DNA of 64,000 nucleotides from Sporobacter sp942492735 (GTDB lineage Bacteria > Bacillota > Clostridia > Oscillospirales > Oscillospiraceae), in assembly GCA_942492735.1 (NCBI GenBank), contig OW818648.1, positions 4,139,430 to 4,203,429 of the forward strand, written 5' to 3'. The notes under the pieces are model-generated. The model was given only the letters and a program-made list of their open reading frames with translations, did no database searches and was not told where the DNA came from. A program made the translations under genes and the position numbers. This document shows, one piece after another, positions 1-8,787 of this stretch; within the stretch, counting starts at the first letter, position 1, and each line of letters begins with the position of its first letter.

Positions 1-750
1 GCGGGGACCGTTTATATAACGGCAGACTCCTCCAGTGGCAGTAAATATTACGACCTTAAATCATCGCCCGAAGCATACGCCGCCGTCCGGCTGCAGCCTG
101 AGGCGCCGACCTTTACAAACATCGACGTCTCGGATACCGTGCTGACAATGACGACATACAGGGCCGACACACTCGCCGTCATCGATACATATTCCATCGC
201 AAAGCCAAACACCACGGGCTTTACCGATGTGCCGGACGGCGCATGGTTCGGTCCGGCTGTCGCATACCTCTCGAGCCGTCATATCACCTACGGTACGTCA
301 ATTACGACGTTCAGTCCGGACATGATACTGACGCGGGCTCAGTGCCTTGTGTTAATTATGAAAGCGTATGGCATTGTGCCGGACGCGGCAGATACAAGTA
401 ATTTCGCGGACGCGGGCAGCACCTGGTACACAGGCTATCTCGCGGCGGCGAAGCGCCTCGGTCTCGCCGCAGGCACCGGCAATAACACTTATCTGCCCGA
501 AGCCAATATCTCGCGGCAGGACATGCTTGTGCTCATCTATAACACGCTCGTTTTTCTCGATGAATTACCGACAGGGTCGGCCGCATATTCCTACAGCGAC
601 GAAAACACCATTGCCCCTTATGCAAAAAATGCCGTCGCTGCGCTCTCCTCGTCCGGTGCCGTTTCCGGCAGTAACGGGCAAATGTCACCGGCAGGAAGTG
701 CCTCAAGAGCACAAATGGCGCAGGTGCTGTATATACTGCTACAGCAGTAA
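1..750 (+). CDS. S-layer homology (SLH) domain protein, C-terminal part
   Basis: The reading frame is open from base 1, so the 5' end lies outside the window; the visible part is about 249 residues. The C-terminal ~190 residues hold three SLH-type repeats, seen as FTDVPDGAWFGPAVAYL followed by an acidic/aromatic pattern and TRAQCLVLI, then NFADAGSTWYTGYLAAAKRLG with SRQDMLVLI, then a third ending in SRAQMAQVL. SLH triplets anchor exported proteins to pyruvylated secondary cell wall polymers in Gram-positive cells. The N-terminal visible portion is Thr/Ser-rich and not recognised; it may be the end of an exported enzymatic or adhesive domain. The stop is followed by a short gap and an unrelated gene on the same strand. 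Confidence is high for the SLH anchor; the function of the missing part is unknown. Confidence 0.88.
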   Translation, partial: AGTVYITADSSSGSKYYDLKSSPEAYAAVRLQPEAPTFTNIDVSDTVLTMTTYRADTLAVIDTYSIAKPNTTGFTDVPDGAWFGPAVAYLSSRHITYGTSITTFSPDMILTRAQCLVLIMKAYGIVPDAADTSNFADAGSTWYTGYLAAAKRLGLAAGTGNNTYLPEANISRQDMLVLIYNTLVFLDELPTGSAAYSYSDENTIAPYAKNAVAALSSSGAVSGSNGQMSPAGSASRAQMAQVLYILLQQ

Positions 751-785
751 TCAGGATAGTCAGCGTTTCCGCCGTCTCATTCCTG

Positions 786-814
786 TTTACATTTTCCATT
801 TTTTGTATTATCAT
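786..814 (+). promoter_or_regulatory. possible sigma-A promoter for the VOC gene
   Basis: TTTACA (786-791) and TATCAT (809-814) are separated by 17 bases, just ahead of an AGGAGG-type ribosome binding site and the ATG at 838. The -35 and -10 each differ by one base from consensus. The region is AT-rich, so chance matches are possible. Confidence 0.35.
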
Positions 815-837
815 GATGGAACAGGAGGGAAATACAT

Positions 838-1254
838 ATGACAATTGACCACATCAACAGGTATGTTTCTAACGTTGACGCTTTTATTTCTTTTTACATC
901 GATGCGCTCGGCTTTGTCCTCTTAGACAGAGGCGTTAAAAAAGACGGAAATAACTATGCCATCCTTCAAAGTGACAGGCTGGAGCTTTTTATTTCCGAAA
1001 AAGATGGCTATGAATTTGACAATGGGCGCAATTTTAGGCATATTGGTTTTGCTGTTGACAGTGCCGATTCGCTGCTGTCATCTCTAAAAGCGAAGGGCTA
1101 TATCCCAAAGGAAGCGCAGCTCATTATCAAAGCCTTCTCGCGGCAGTTTTACATGAAAGACCCGGACGGTTTCGAGCTCGATTTTATTGAGTGGACCGAT
1201 AAAGAGAAATTCTATCGTTACATGACCAATAAAAACACCAATACACCCGAATAA
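838..1254 (+). CDS. VOC superfamily (glyoxalase/bleomycin-resistance-like) protein
   Basis: This 138-residue protein has the two beta-alpha-beta-beta-beta modules of the vicinal oxygen chelate fold. It opens with IDHINRYVSNVDAFISFY, a typical first strand and helix, and ends with FYMKDPDGFELDFIEW, the usual last metal-ligand strand with a Glu. The His of the first strand (DHIN) and the Glu near the C-terminus (FELDF) are the positions that normally bind metal. Members include glyoxalases, extradiol dioxygenases and antibiotic-binding proteins; the specific substrate cannot be told from sequence. A strong AGGAGG-type site precedes the ATG. The following lipoprotein gene starts 14 bases after the stop and is probably co-transcribed. 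Confidence 0.85.
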   Translation: MTIDHINRYVSNVDAFISFYIDALGFVLLDRGVKKDGNNYAILQSDRLELFISEKDGYEFDNGRNFRHIGFAVDSADSLLSSLKAKGYIPKEAQLIIKAFSRQFYMKDPDGFELDFIEWTDKEKFYRYMTNKNTNTPE

Positions 1255-1268
1255 CAGGAGGAAGTTCC

Positions 1269-2240
1269 TTGGATAGATTCAGGCGCGCCATCCTGCCGAT
1301 ACTCGTTGTTGTTGTCCTGCTTGCGGCGCTCATTTTCCGTCTGTCATCCTGCGTGCCGGACGGCTCAAAAAACGGCAGTCTCCCTGCTGAGAATACCCAA
1401 ACCGATATATCTCCAAGCGCGGCATCAAGTCCGTCGCCGAGCAGTACAGGTATCAGCCCGAACGCGCCGTACAGCGGAGTGGAAATTAAGAGCATCTATG
1501 AAAGCCTCGGCTTGGCTGTCGTTGAAATCCGTGACGCCGATGAGGTGACGATGGTCCATTACTACAGCCCATCAGGCGTTCCAGGTGAAATCGTCTCCCG
1601 CTTCGATTGGTTTGACCGATCTACAGGCGCACGCGACCTTGTATTCGGCTGGTCCTACACAGATAAATTTGAGATCAAAGCCGACAAGACTTTTACTGTC
1701 CTGACGACCGGACTGTCATATGTCGACGGAGGACGCTCTTTCCCTAAAATTTTTACATCAAGCTATTCTGACATTGATGGCGCTGTTCAATTCACAGGTA
1801 CTGAGGCAAAATATTACGCACCCCTTGCTCAAAGCTATACGGTCGGCGTAGAGCGCCGCGAATGCCTCACCGATATCAATTTCAACGACAGTTTTATGTC
1901 TCTTGGCTTTGACGTACAGCCCGGACATGAGAGCGAATTTTATACCGCATCCGAATCGATACCGAAAATGTCTGTTATAAATGAAGCCGGATATTCAACC
2001 ATCACGCTATATAAAACCATACTTTCCGAGAATTTCAAAAACCCTGCTAATAATGAAAAAACCTATTGCCGTCTTGAGTCAGTGTCGAGTGACGGCACCG
2101 ATACAACCATCGTGCTCAAGCTGAACGAAAGCACTGTCACCCGCTATAACGTCAGTACCGAACGCTCCCCCGAAAGCGGCCTGCCGTATGCCGTGATCGA
2201 ATACACAAACATTGTCTTTGATTACCCCGCGGGCTGGTAA
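1269..2240 (+). CDS. putative lipoprotein of unknown function
   Basis: A TTG start is supported by AGGAGG about 6 bases upstream. The 323-residue product has a basic N-terminus (MDRFRR), a hydrophobic stretch (residues 8-23) and a lipobox-like LSSC ending at Cys28. A Ser/Pro/Thr-rich linker (about residues 30-65) follows, then a ~255-residue globular domain with alternating hydrophobic residues that looks mainly beta. The Arg just before the lipobox is unusual, so a simple signal anchor is an alternative to lipidation. I do not recognise the domain. The gene is probably transcribed with the upstream VOC gene, and a long inverted repeat sits directly after the stop. Confidence 0.75.
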   Translation: MDRFRRAILPILVVVVLLAALIFRLSSCVPDGSKNGSLPAENTQTDISPSAASSPSPSSTGISPNAPYSGVEIKSIYESLGLAVVEIRDADEVTMVHYYSPSGVPGEIVSRFDWFDRSTGARDLVFGWSYTDKFEIKADKTFTVLTTGLSYVDGGRSFPKIFTSSYSDIDGAVQFTGTEAKYYAPLAQSYTVGVERRECLTDINFNDSFMSLGFDVQPGHESEFYTASESIPKMSVINEAGYSTITLYKTILSENFKNPANNEKTYCRLESVSSDGTDTTIVLKLNESTVTRYNVSTERSPESGLPYAVIEYTNIVFDYPAGW

Positions 2241-2259
2241 TAAAGGCTCTATCAGGAAC

Positions 2260-2324
2260 ACTGGCGAACACAGTTCGCCCCTACGGATATATGTATACCG
2301 TAGGGGCGAACTGCGTTCGCCAGT
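2260..2324. repeat. long inverted repeat, GTAGGG family (copy 1)
   Basis: Two 27-base arms (2260-2286 and 2298-2324) match with one mismatch around a short AT-rich centre. The inner end of each arm carries CCGTAGGGG or its complement. The element directly follows a gene, so the RNA would fold into a very stable hairpin; it has no terminator-like T-run. Similar elements with different interiors recur through the window. No gene is seen in 2241-2607. Confidence 0.85.
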
Positions 2325-2456
2325 AAATACAAGGGTGTTCTCTTGTATTGAATTTGTATTCAATTTGTATTCTGCCGTACCTCTTCAGCGCTCTCATATA
2401 TGCAGTAATATTATTCTTCAATGAAAGCAATGAAATGTCAGAGTACTCTCAGCAAC

Positions 2457-2525
2457 TGTCATTCCCGCGAAGGCGGGAATCAATACTCTCCGAGCGCGTG
2501 GATTCCCGCCTTCGCGGGAATGACA
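2457..2525. repeat. inverted repeat, GTCATTCCCGC family (copy 1)
   Basis: Perfect 25-base arms (2457-2481 and 2501-2525) begin TGTCATTCCCGCGAAGG and flank a 19-base centre. Each arm is itself a small palindrome (TTCCCGC-GAAG-GCGGGAA). This nested architecture resembles the dRS3/REP-like elements known from several bacterial phyla. A second copy lies near 47.4 kb. Confidence 0.85.
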
Positions 2526-2607
2526 CATCAGCCGGCATTCTATTATCTGTATGGAATACTCGTATTAAACCAAGCAGGGGACAATTCTATGTCCCCTGCT
2601 GAAAATA

Positions 2608-3267
2608 TTAAGAACGAGAGTTTTTATCTGCCAGGTGAAGCGTGTCTTTTTTCATCCCGGCTATAATCAGGTGTTCTTCTTTTGTAAATACATGGGTTGA
2701 GCTGACCATCGGCGTTATCGCGCCATTCGTTTTTATGCCGATGATGTTTATATGATGCTTCGATCGGACATCGACCTCCGCGACAGTTTTTCCGATCCAA
2801 TTCTCCGGCGGCCGAATTTCGGATATGGCATATTCCGATGTCAGTTCAATATAGTCGAAGGAATTGCGCACGCTGTATTTGACTGCAGTGCGCTCCGCCA
2901 TTTCCTTTTCGGGATGGATGACTTCATCCGCGCCGATTTTCTGCAGGAATTTCGTCTGTGCTTCCCTGTCCGCTCTTGCGACGACATATTGCGCGCCCAT
3001 CTCTTTGAGCGCATAGGACACCTCCAGAGAGCTTTGAAAATCATTTGAAATGCAGACAAAGCAAATATCAAAATTATTGACGCCGAGCTCTTGCAATACA
3101 TCAAGGTCCTGACAGTCGCCGATGCGCGATGCGGTAAGGAAAGGTGCAACCCTTTCAACAGCTTCCGCGTCTTTGTCAATGGCCATCACCTCATTGCCGA
3201 GCTCCATCAGTTTTAATGACAAATGCCGTCCGAACCGCCCGAGACCGATGACGAGTATAGATTTCAT
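2608..3267 (-). CDS. ktrA: KtrA/TrkA-type potassium channel regulatory subunit (RCK)
   Basis: A cytosolic RCK protein of about 219 residues. The N-terminal Rossmann domain has the dinucleotide motif GLGRFGRHL (near residues 8-16) and an acidic residue at the end of the second strand (AIDKD), typical of NAD(H)/ATP-binding TrkA-N. The last ~80 residues form the TrkA-C (RCK_C) ligand domain. An octameric ring of this subunit gates KtrB-type channels in response to nucleotides. A TTG lies two codons upstream of the chosen ATG; the ATG has better spacing to GGAATGG. It lies downstream of the ktrB-like gene on the same strand. Confidence 0.9.
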   Translation of the reverse strand: MKSILVIGLGRFGRHLSLKLMELGNEVMAIDKDAEAVERVAPFLTASRIGDCQDLDVLQELGVNNFDICFVCISNDFQSSLEVSYALKEMGAQYVVARADREAQTKFLQKIGADEVIHPEKEMAERTAVKYSVRNSFDYIELTSEYAISEIRPPENWIGKTVAEVDVRSKHHINIIGIKTNGAITPMVSSTHVFTKEEHLIIAGMKKDTLHLADKNSRS

Positions 3268-3360
3268 ATTCAATGTCCATTCCGCCGCTGCGCGCCGGCT
3301 GATTTATATAATTTGCACTCTGATTCCGCGCAGCCAGATTCAGATAAGATAATCCAATGT

Positions 3361-3402
3361 TGCGATCATCAATGATGCGATCATCAAATGATTCGATCAT
3401 CC
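3361..3402. repeat. short tandem repeat of about 15-16 bp (CGATCATC core)
   Basis: Two nearly identical units (3361-3375, 3376-3391) and a diverged third contain the core CGATCATC. The array spans the stop codon of the potassium channel gene and its 3' flank. It may be slippage-derived; no function is evident. Confidence 0.6.
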
Positions 3403-4737
3403 GATAATGACTTTTTCAGAGATATATTTTAAGCCCGACGGCTTATTCGCCTTGTTTACAGACATTGCCGCCGCAACCGAAATGCTGCCGACGCGGCCTG
3501 CGTACATCAGCAGGATGATTGCCATTTTCGACACAATGGACAGCTCCGGTGTGATGCCTCTCGAAAGTCCGACGGTACCAATGCCGGACAGAACCTCATA
3601 TAACGCGCTCGTGACGTTAAAGCCCTGCGCGCACAGAATTGTTGTACCGATGACAACGAGTACTATATAGATCCCGGCGCTTGAGGATGCCGTTTTAAGC
3701 GCGCCGTCTTCGATCCGGCGTCCGTATATATTCAGGTCTTCCTTATTTCTGGCGCGCGCGATAATGCCCAGTAAAATCACAAAAACTGTCGTGACCTTCA
3801 TGCCGCCGCCGGTGGAACCCGGACCGGCGCCGATCATCATCAGTACCATTGACAGGAACGTACCACCCTCGCTCATCTCAGCGATGGGCACAGTATTGTA
3901 ACCCGCCGTTCTCGGCGTTACTGATGCAAAGAGCGACGCCAGTACATGCTCACCTGCCCCCATATCTCTAAATGTATGCTCGGCCTCGAAAAAGTAAAAT
4001 AAAACCGCACCGGCAACGATGAGGATAAACGTGCCTGAGATCATGATCTTCGAGTGGAGATGGTACTTCGAAAAATGCCACTTCTTGTTGGTAATGTCGT
4101 CGAGAACAAAGAACCCGAGTCCGCCAATGATGATGAGCAGCATGATCGTTATATTGACAGCCGCGTCACCTGAAAAGTGCGTCAGCGAGCTGAATTTCTC
4201 AATTCTCCCGAGGATATCAAATCCCGCATTGCAGAAGGCGGATACTGAGTGGAAAATCCCGTTCCAAATGCCCGGCCACAGACCGAACTGCGGTACAAAG
4301 CGGAACGCCAGAATTATCGCGCCCGTCCCTTCAAGGAGCGCTGTTATGACAAGCGCTTTTTTTGTCAGCCGGACAATGCCGCCGATTTTCAGCGCGCTGA
4401 CCGATTCCATCAGAATCGACCGCTGACGCAGGCCGATTTTGCGGCCGAGAAACAGGGAGAACGTGATTGCCACAAACATAAAACCCAGTCCGCCGACCTG
4501 TATCAGGAGCAGAATGATTGCCTGACCCAAAAAGTTGAACTGCGTATACGTATCGTATACGACGAGTCCGGTCACACAGGTGGCCGAGGTTGCCGTAAAT
4601 AAACCGTTGATAAATGGGATGCCCTGTCCGTTTCTGCTTGTTATAGGCAGAGAAAGAAGCGCGCCGCCGATGATGATAACACAGGCAAAGCCAATAACTA
4701 GGACCTGTAACGTTGAAAGCTTAAGCCCTGTTCTCAT
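3397..4737 (-). CDS. ktrB: KtrB/TrkH-type potassium uptake channel subunit
   Basis: A 446-residue polytopic membrane protein with the four M1-P-M2 units of the Trk/Ktr/HKT superfamily. The four selectivity-filter loops are visible in order: TATSATCVTGL, SAFCNAGFD, TPRTAGYNT and SGIGTVGLSRG, each with the conserved filter glycine. The glycine-rich segment GAGPGSTGGGMK matches the broken-helix gate in the third unit. The length fits KtrB rather than the longer TrkH. The ATG is preceded by TTGGAGG. Paired with the RCK gene downstream, it should import K+ for turgor and pH homeostasis. Confidence 0.93.
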   Translation of the reverse strand: MRTGLKLSTLQVLVIGFACVIIIGGALLSLPITSRNGQGIPFINGLFTATSATCVTGLVVYDTYTQFNFLGQAIILLLIQVGGLGFMFVAITFSLFLGRKIGLRQRSILMESVSALKIGGIVRLTKKALVITALLEGTGAIILAFRFVPQFGLWPGIWNGIFHSVSAFCNAGFDILGRIEKFSSLTHFSGDAAVNITIMLLIIIGGLGFFVLDDITNKKWHFSKYHLHSKIMISGTFILIVAGAVLFYFFEAEHTFRDMGAGEHVLASLFASVTPRTAGYNTVPIAEMSEGGTFLSMVLMMIGAGPGSTGGGMKVTTVFVILLGIIARARNKEDLNIYGRRIEDGALKTASSSAGIYIVLVVIGTTILCAQGFNVTSALYEVLSGIGTVGLSRGITPELSIVSKMAIILLMYAGRVGSISVAAAMSVNKANKPSGLKYISEKVIIG

Positions 4738-4864
4738 GCCGGTTCCTCCAAGATTATCGATTATATTCTGTTAGCACACAATATAGCACTTGTTACGCAT
4801 TACAGCAATAGATATTCCTACAAATCGCTACGCATGATACGCACAGGATATGTACAGACTTAAC

Positions 4865-4893
4865 TTGACTGTAACACGTACATGCTATATTCT
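4865..4893 (+). promoter_or_regulatory. possible promoter of the Fe-S aldo/keto reductase gene
   Basis: TTGACT (4865-4870) and TATTCT (4888-4893) are 17 bases apart. The predicted transcript would start about 65 bases before the ATG at 4964 and include the inverted repeat at 4909-4936. Confidence 0.45.
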
Positions 4894-4908
4894 ACTCTCA
4901 ATGAGACG

Positions 4909-4936
4909 TTTGTCCAATCATCAATTGCAGGACAAA
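4909..4936. promoter_or_regulatory. inverted repeat, possible operator upstream of the aldo/keto reductase
   Basis: Perfect 7-base arms TTTGTCC / GGACAAA flank a 14-base spacer, just downstream of the predicted promoter and 27 bases before the start codon. The size and position fit a repressor site, or a weak leader hairpin. Confidence 0.4.
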
Positions 4937-4963
4937 TAGTATATTATTTATTGGAGGTTCGTT

Positions 4964-6094
4964 ATGGCATATTTAGGTGAAAGCATAAAAAAACTTGGCT
5001 TCGGCTTGATGCGGCTGCCGATGAACGGCGGTTTTGACGGCGAAGTCGATATCGAGCAGCTCAAAGAAATGGTCGATCTGTTCATGGCAAAAGGCTTCAC
5101 GTATTTTGATACCGCCTATGGTTACGCTAATGGCAAATCGGAGGTCGCGGCAAAAGCGGCGCTCGTTGATCGATACCCGCGCGAGAGCTTTCAACTGGCG
5201 ACAAAGCTGCCCGCCTGGGCCGGACCGAAAACAGCCGAAGAGGCGAAGCAGATGTTCTGGACCTCGCTTGAGCGTACCGGAGCCGGTTATTTCGATTTTT
5301 ATCTCCTGCATAATATCGGCGGGACGCGCACGGATAAGTTCAATGAATATGGTATCTGGGACTTCGTCCGCCAGATGAAGGACAAGGGCCTCGTCAAGCA
5401 TATGGGCTTTTCGTTCCATGACTCGGCTGACGAACTCGACAAGATTCTGAATCTGCACCCGGAAATGGAATTTGTCCAGCTCCAAATCAATTACGGCGAT
5501 TGGGAAAGCGGTTCCGTCCAATCAAGAAAATGTTATGAGGTCGCCCTCAAACACAACAAACCCATCATCATTATGGAGCCCGTCAAAGGAGGCTCCCTAT
5601 CCAATCTGCCGGACAGCGTTGCCAGTGTCCTCAAGGAATCCAACCCTGCCGCATCTCAAGCCTCCTGGGCAATCCGTTTTGCCGCGTCGCTTGATAACGT
5701 CGTCACTGTCCTGAGCGGTATGTCCACGCTCGAGCAGATGAAGGACAATATATCCTACATGGAAAACTTCAAACCCCTCAGTGCGGATGAAAAAGCCGTC
5801 GTCGAAACAGTGCGGCAGGCAATGGCCGCAATTCCCAAGGTCCCCTGCACCTCCTGCTCTTACTGCGTCAAGGACTGCCCCAAGGGCATCCACATCCCGC
5901 AGTACTTCGATGCGATGAACCGTTATCTCGTCTACAACGATCTGGGCGCGGCAAAATTCGGCTATATGCTCGAAGGCATGTTCGGCAGCGAAAAAGCCTC
6001 CGCCTGCATCGCCTGCGGCGCCTGCGAATCCGTCTGCCCGCAGAAAATACAGATCATCGACGAGCTCAAAAAAGTCGTCACAATGCTCGAGTAA
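4964..6094 (+). CDS. aldo/keto reductase with C-terminal 4Fe-4S ferredoxin domain
   Basis: This 376-residue protein combines an AKR (beta/alpha)8 barrel (about residues 1-280) with a dicluster ferredoxin tail. The AKR catalytic tetrad is visible: Asp49 and Tyr54 in FDTAYGY, Lys81 in ATKLP, and His in YLLHNIG. The tail has CTSCSYCVKDCPKGIHIP and CIACGACESVCPQKIQI, two CxxCxxCxxxCP motifs for [4Fe-4S] clusters. This architecture is common in anaerobes and suggests electron transfer between the clusters and an NAD(P)H- or substrate-linked carbonyl reduction; the substrate is unknown. GGAGG precedes the ATG. The gene is monocistronic and ends at a strong terminator. Confidence 0.9.
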   Translation: MAYLGESIKKLGFGLMRLPMNGGFDGEVDIEQLKEMVDLFMAKGFTYFDTAYGYANGKSEVAAKAALVDRYPRESFQLATKLPAWAGPKTAEEAKQMFWTSLERTGAGYFDFYLLHNIGGTRTDKFNEYGIWDFVRQMKDKGLVKHMGFSFHDSADELDKILNLHPEMEFVQLQINYGDWESGSVQSRKCYEVALKHNKPIIIMEPVKGGSLSNLPDSVASVLKESNPAASQASWAIRFAASLDNVVTVLSGMSTLEQMKDNISYMENFKPLSADEKAVVETVRQAMAAIPKVPCTSCSYCVKDCPKGIHIPQYFDAMNRYLVYNDLGAAKFGYMLEGMFGSEKASACIACGACESVCPQKIQIIDELKKVVTMLE

Positions 6095-6110
6095 ACTCAT
6101 AATCAACATG

Positions 6111-6138
6111 AAAACAGGGCCTTCGGGCCCTGTTTTTT
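6111..6138. terminator. bidirectional Rho-independent terminator
   Basis: An 11-base A/T-ended stem (AAAACAGGGCC / GGCCCTGTTTT) closes a TTCG tetraloop, followed by a T-run on the + strand and, through the leading A-run, on the - strand. It lies between the convergent aldo/keto reductase and cyanophycin synthetase genes and can serve both. Confidence 0.92.
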
Positions 6139-6143
6139 GCTTT

Positions 6144-8783
6144 CTAGATAATTGCGGCCGCTTTATTAAGGATACTACGATACTGTTTTTTTGCGCCGAT
6201 ATCCTCCAGATAGCGCTGCAGGCAGCGGAGCTTTTCGTAGAATACGACGATGAGATCGCCGTCTTCCGCTTCCGAGACGGCTTTTTTGAACGCTTCGAGC
6301 TCATCCTCGATAACTGCTGCTTGCGTTCGTGGATATCCTGCTTCAATGACGGCGTCGAGAAGCAGCTTTGCGACCTCTCCTTTTTCTCTGCCGCGCTTAT
6401 CCTCGTCTTCCTTGATGATAATGCGGTCAAAAGCTCTGGCAGACAATCTCCCGACCGTTTGTACGGCTCCGTCATTGCGATCTCCAGGCATACCGATGAC
6501 GCCGACAAGACGTTTGTGTTCCATTTTCGTACATGCCCTGATTACATTCTCATAACCATCCGGATTATGGCCGTAATCCAACATGACCATTGCATTGTTA
6601 TAATCGTACAGCTCGAACCGGCCGGTATTATCCGCAAAGCTCATGAGGCCTGTTTTGATCACATCAACCGAGACACCAAGTCCGATTAACGCGCTAACTG
6701 CAGCTAGGGCGTTTTCAATGTTGCAGTCGACGAGGCCGCCGAGCGTTATGGGGATTTCCCGCACATGAATGACGTTGACGGTCTTTGGGCCGTCTTTGAT
6801 CCGTATCCAGCCGCTGTCGTTGAAAACCCGGACGCAGCTGAGCCGGTTATATTGTGTGTCAGCATTTGGCGCATTATAAAACAATATTGGCCTTGCCTTA
6901 ATCCGATTAAGCACATCCGGCGTTGACGGGTCGCGCGCGTTCAAAACAACAGCGCCGCCGTCCTTGACAGCTTCTGCGACGAGCGATTTGACAAAGACAA
7001 GGTCGTCGAGTGTTTCAACACCGTCAAGACCGAGATGATCCTCAGATATATTCGTAATCACGGCGACATCGGCAGCCTCGTAACCAAGTCCCTCCCGGAC
7101 GATACCGCCGCGCGCCGTTTCGAGAACGGCCGCCGTGATGGCTTTGTTCGACAAGAGTGACCGCGCGCTGAGCGGCCCCGAGTTGTCTCCGCGGGCAATG
7201 CATTTATGGTTAATGAAGGTGCCGCTCGTGCTCGTCAGGCCGACCGCTTTGCCCGTCGTCATCAGCACATGCGAAACGAGCCGCGCCACCGTCGTTTTTC
7301 CGTTCGTCCCCGTCACTGAGACAATTGGGAACCGGACCGTCTCATCATTCGGAAACAGAAAATCAATGATGTCCTTTGCGACATTGCGCGGCGTTCCCTC
7401 CGACGGATACAGATGCATTCGTATTCCCGGCGCGGTATTGACTTCGACAATCACACCGCCCGTATCAAGAATCGATTCGGATATATCCTCTGTCACAATA
7501 TCGATGCCGGCGATGTCGATCCCGAGGGCGTTTGCCGCCTGAACAGCCAGCTCGGCGTTATCCGAGTGGATGATGTCCGTGCAGTCGACAGCCGTGCCGC
7601 CTGTGGATATATTGCCGTTTTCACGGAGCCGGGCGGTCTCACCTTGACGAAGAACGCTCTCCGGCGTCAAACCTGCTTTTTTAAGAATTGCAACCGCGAT
7701 ATCGTCAAGGCGGATTTTTGTGAGCGGTTTCTCATGCTTCTCCCCGCGAAGCGGATCTTCATTAACGATATCGATGAGTTCTCTGATTGTGTGCTTCCCG
7801 TCGCCCGTCACATGAGCAGGCACGCGTTTTGCAACAGCCCTGACCTCGCTGCCGACGACGAGGACGCGGTAATCGGCGCCTTTGACGAATTGCTCGACGA
7901 TAACACCGTTTGAGTATTTGGACGCGCACAAAAACGCTTCTGTGATTTGGTCGTTGGTACTGAGATTCAGATGGACGCCCTTCCCCTGATTGCTGTCGAG
8001 CGGCTTGATTACAACAGGTGCACCGATCTGGCCAGCGGCCATTAAGGCTGAAATATCCGAATAGACGACTTTGCCGTAGGGGACGGGGATCCTCTGCTCG
8101 CTGAGCAGAAATTTTGAGAGCTGCTTATTGCTCGATATATCCGCGCAAATGCAAGCGGTGGCATCCGTCAGCGTCGATTCCACGAGGCGGCTGTTTTTGC
8201 CGTAGCCGAGCCTAACAAGGCTTTCGTGCCCGATGCGCGTTACCGGAATACCGCGCTTTTTGGCCTCATTAACAATGGCCTCCGTTGACGGCCCAAGCTC
8301 CGATTCAACGGAGATTTTTCTTAGATATTCCATAAATTCGCCGATGAGGATGTCTTTCCCGGCGAGCAGATAATTCAGAATGAATACGGCGACCTTTGAG
8401 CATTCCATGCCGCAGACCTCGTTTTGATATTCAAACACAAGATAATACTGCGACGGGGCGATGACGGTTCTTGTCTGTCCGAAGCTGACGTCGTACCCCA
8501 ATACGGACTGCATTTCGAGAATCACATGCTCCAGTACGTGCGCGAGATAGGTGCCCTCCTCCAATCTCTCAACAAAACCGCCCTCGTATCCGAGAGAACA
8601 GTAATTCTGTTTGAGTCCCGGCAGGAGGCTTAGGAGCTTATTATTGAAGTGCGGGATATCTTTTGTCGGGATGTTGCCGTAACCGCCGATATCAACCGTC
8701 ATTTTCATGACCGGCCTGAGGCTGTAGATATTTTTTCCGCTGTAGCTCGTGAGTTCAAGGATTCTGATCTGATTTGTCTTCAT
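6144..8783 (-). CDS. cphA: cyanophycin synthetase
   Basis: An 879-residue CphA of typical length. The N-terminal region (1-160) is followed by an ATP-grasp domain (about 220-475; VVIKPLDSNQGKGV at 257-270 and VEVNTAPGIRMH near 446-457). A Mur-ligase-like domain starts near 485, with the P-loop TGTNGKTT at 491-498. ATP-grasp adds Asp to the backbone and the Mur-like domain adds Arg to the beta-carboxylate, building multi-L-arginyl-poly-L-aspartate, a cytoplasmic storage polymer. The start follows the cyanophycinase gene by 4 bases, so the two are translationally close. It is the last gene of the iadA-cphB-cphA set and ends at the shared terminator. Confidence 0.95.
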   Translation of the reverse strand: MKTNQIRILELTSYSGKNIYSLRPVMKMTVDIGGYGNIPTKDIPHFNNKLLSLLPGLKQNYCSLGYEGGFVERLEEGTYLAHVLEHVILEMQSVLGYDVSFGQTRTVIAPSQYYLVFEYQNEVCGMECSKVAVFILNYLLAGKDILIGEFMEYLRKISVESELGPSTEAIVNEAKKRGIPVTRIGHESLVRLGYGKNSRLVESTLTDATACICADISSNKQLSKFLLSEQRIPVPYGKVVYSDISALMAAGQIGAPVVIKPLDSNQGKGVHLNLSTNDQITEAFLCASKYSNGVIVEQFVKGADYRVLVVGSEVRAVAKRVPAHVTGDGKHTIRELIDIVNEDPLRGEKHEKPLTKIRLDDIAVAILKKAGLTPESVLRQGETARLRENGNISTGGTAVDCTDIIHSDNAELAVQAANALGIDIAGIDIVTEDISESILDTGGVIVEVNTAPGIRMHLYPSEGTPRNVAKDIIDFLFPNDETVRFPIVSVTGTNGKTTVARLVSHVLMTTGKAVGLTSTSGTFINHKCIARGDNSGPLSARSLLSNKAITAAVLETARGGIVREGLGYEAADVAVITNISEDHLGLDGVETLDDLVFVKSLVAEAVKDGGAVVLNARDPSTPDVLNRIKARPILFYNAPNADTQYNRLSCVRVFNDSGWIRIKDGPKTVNVIHVREIPITLGGLVDCNIENALAAVSALIGLGVSVDVIKTGLMSFADNTGRFELYDYNNAMVMLDYGHNPDGYENVIRACTKMEHKRLVGVIGMPGDRNDGAVQTVGRLSARAFDRIIIKEDEDKRGREKGEVAKLLLDAVIEAGYPRTQAAVIEDELEAFKKAVSEAEDGDLIVVFYEKLRCLQRYLEDIGAKKQYRSILNKAAAII

Positions 8784-8787
8784 TTTT

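Noticed and set aside
368..841. Long + strand frame overlapping the SLH gene
   Set aside because: It lies out of frame inside the SLH coding region and has no ribosome site or domain; the SLH frame is clearly real.
2212..2666. Several overlapping + strand frames between the lipoprotein and ktrA
   Set aside because: They are read-throughs of long inverted repeats, with palindromic peptide products and no ribosome site.
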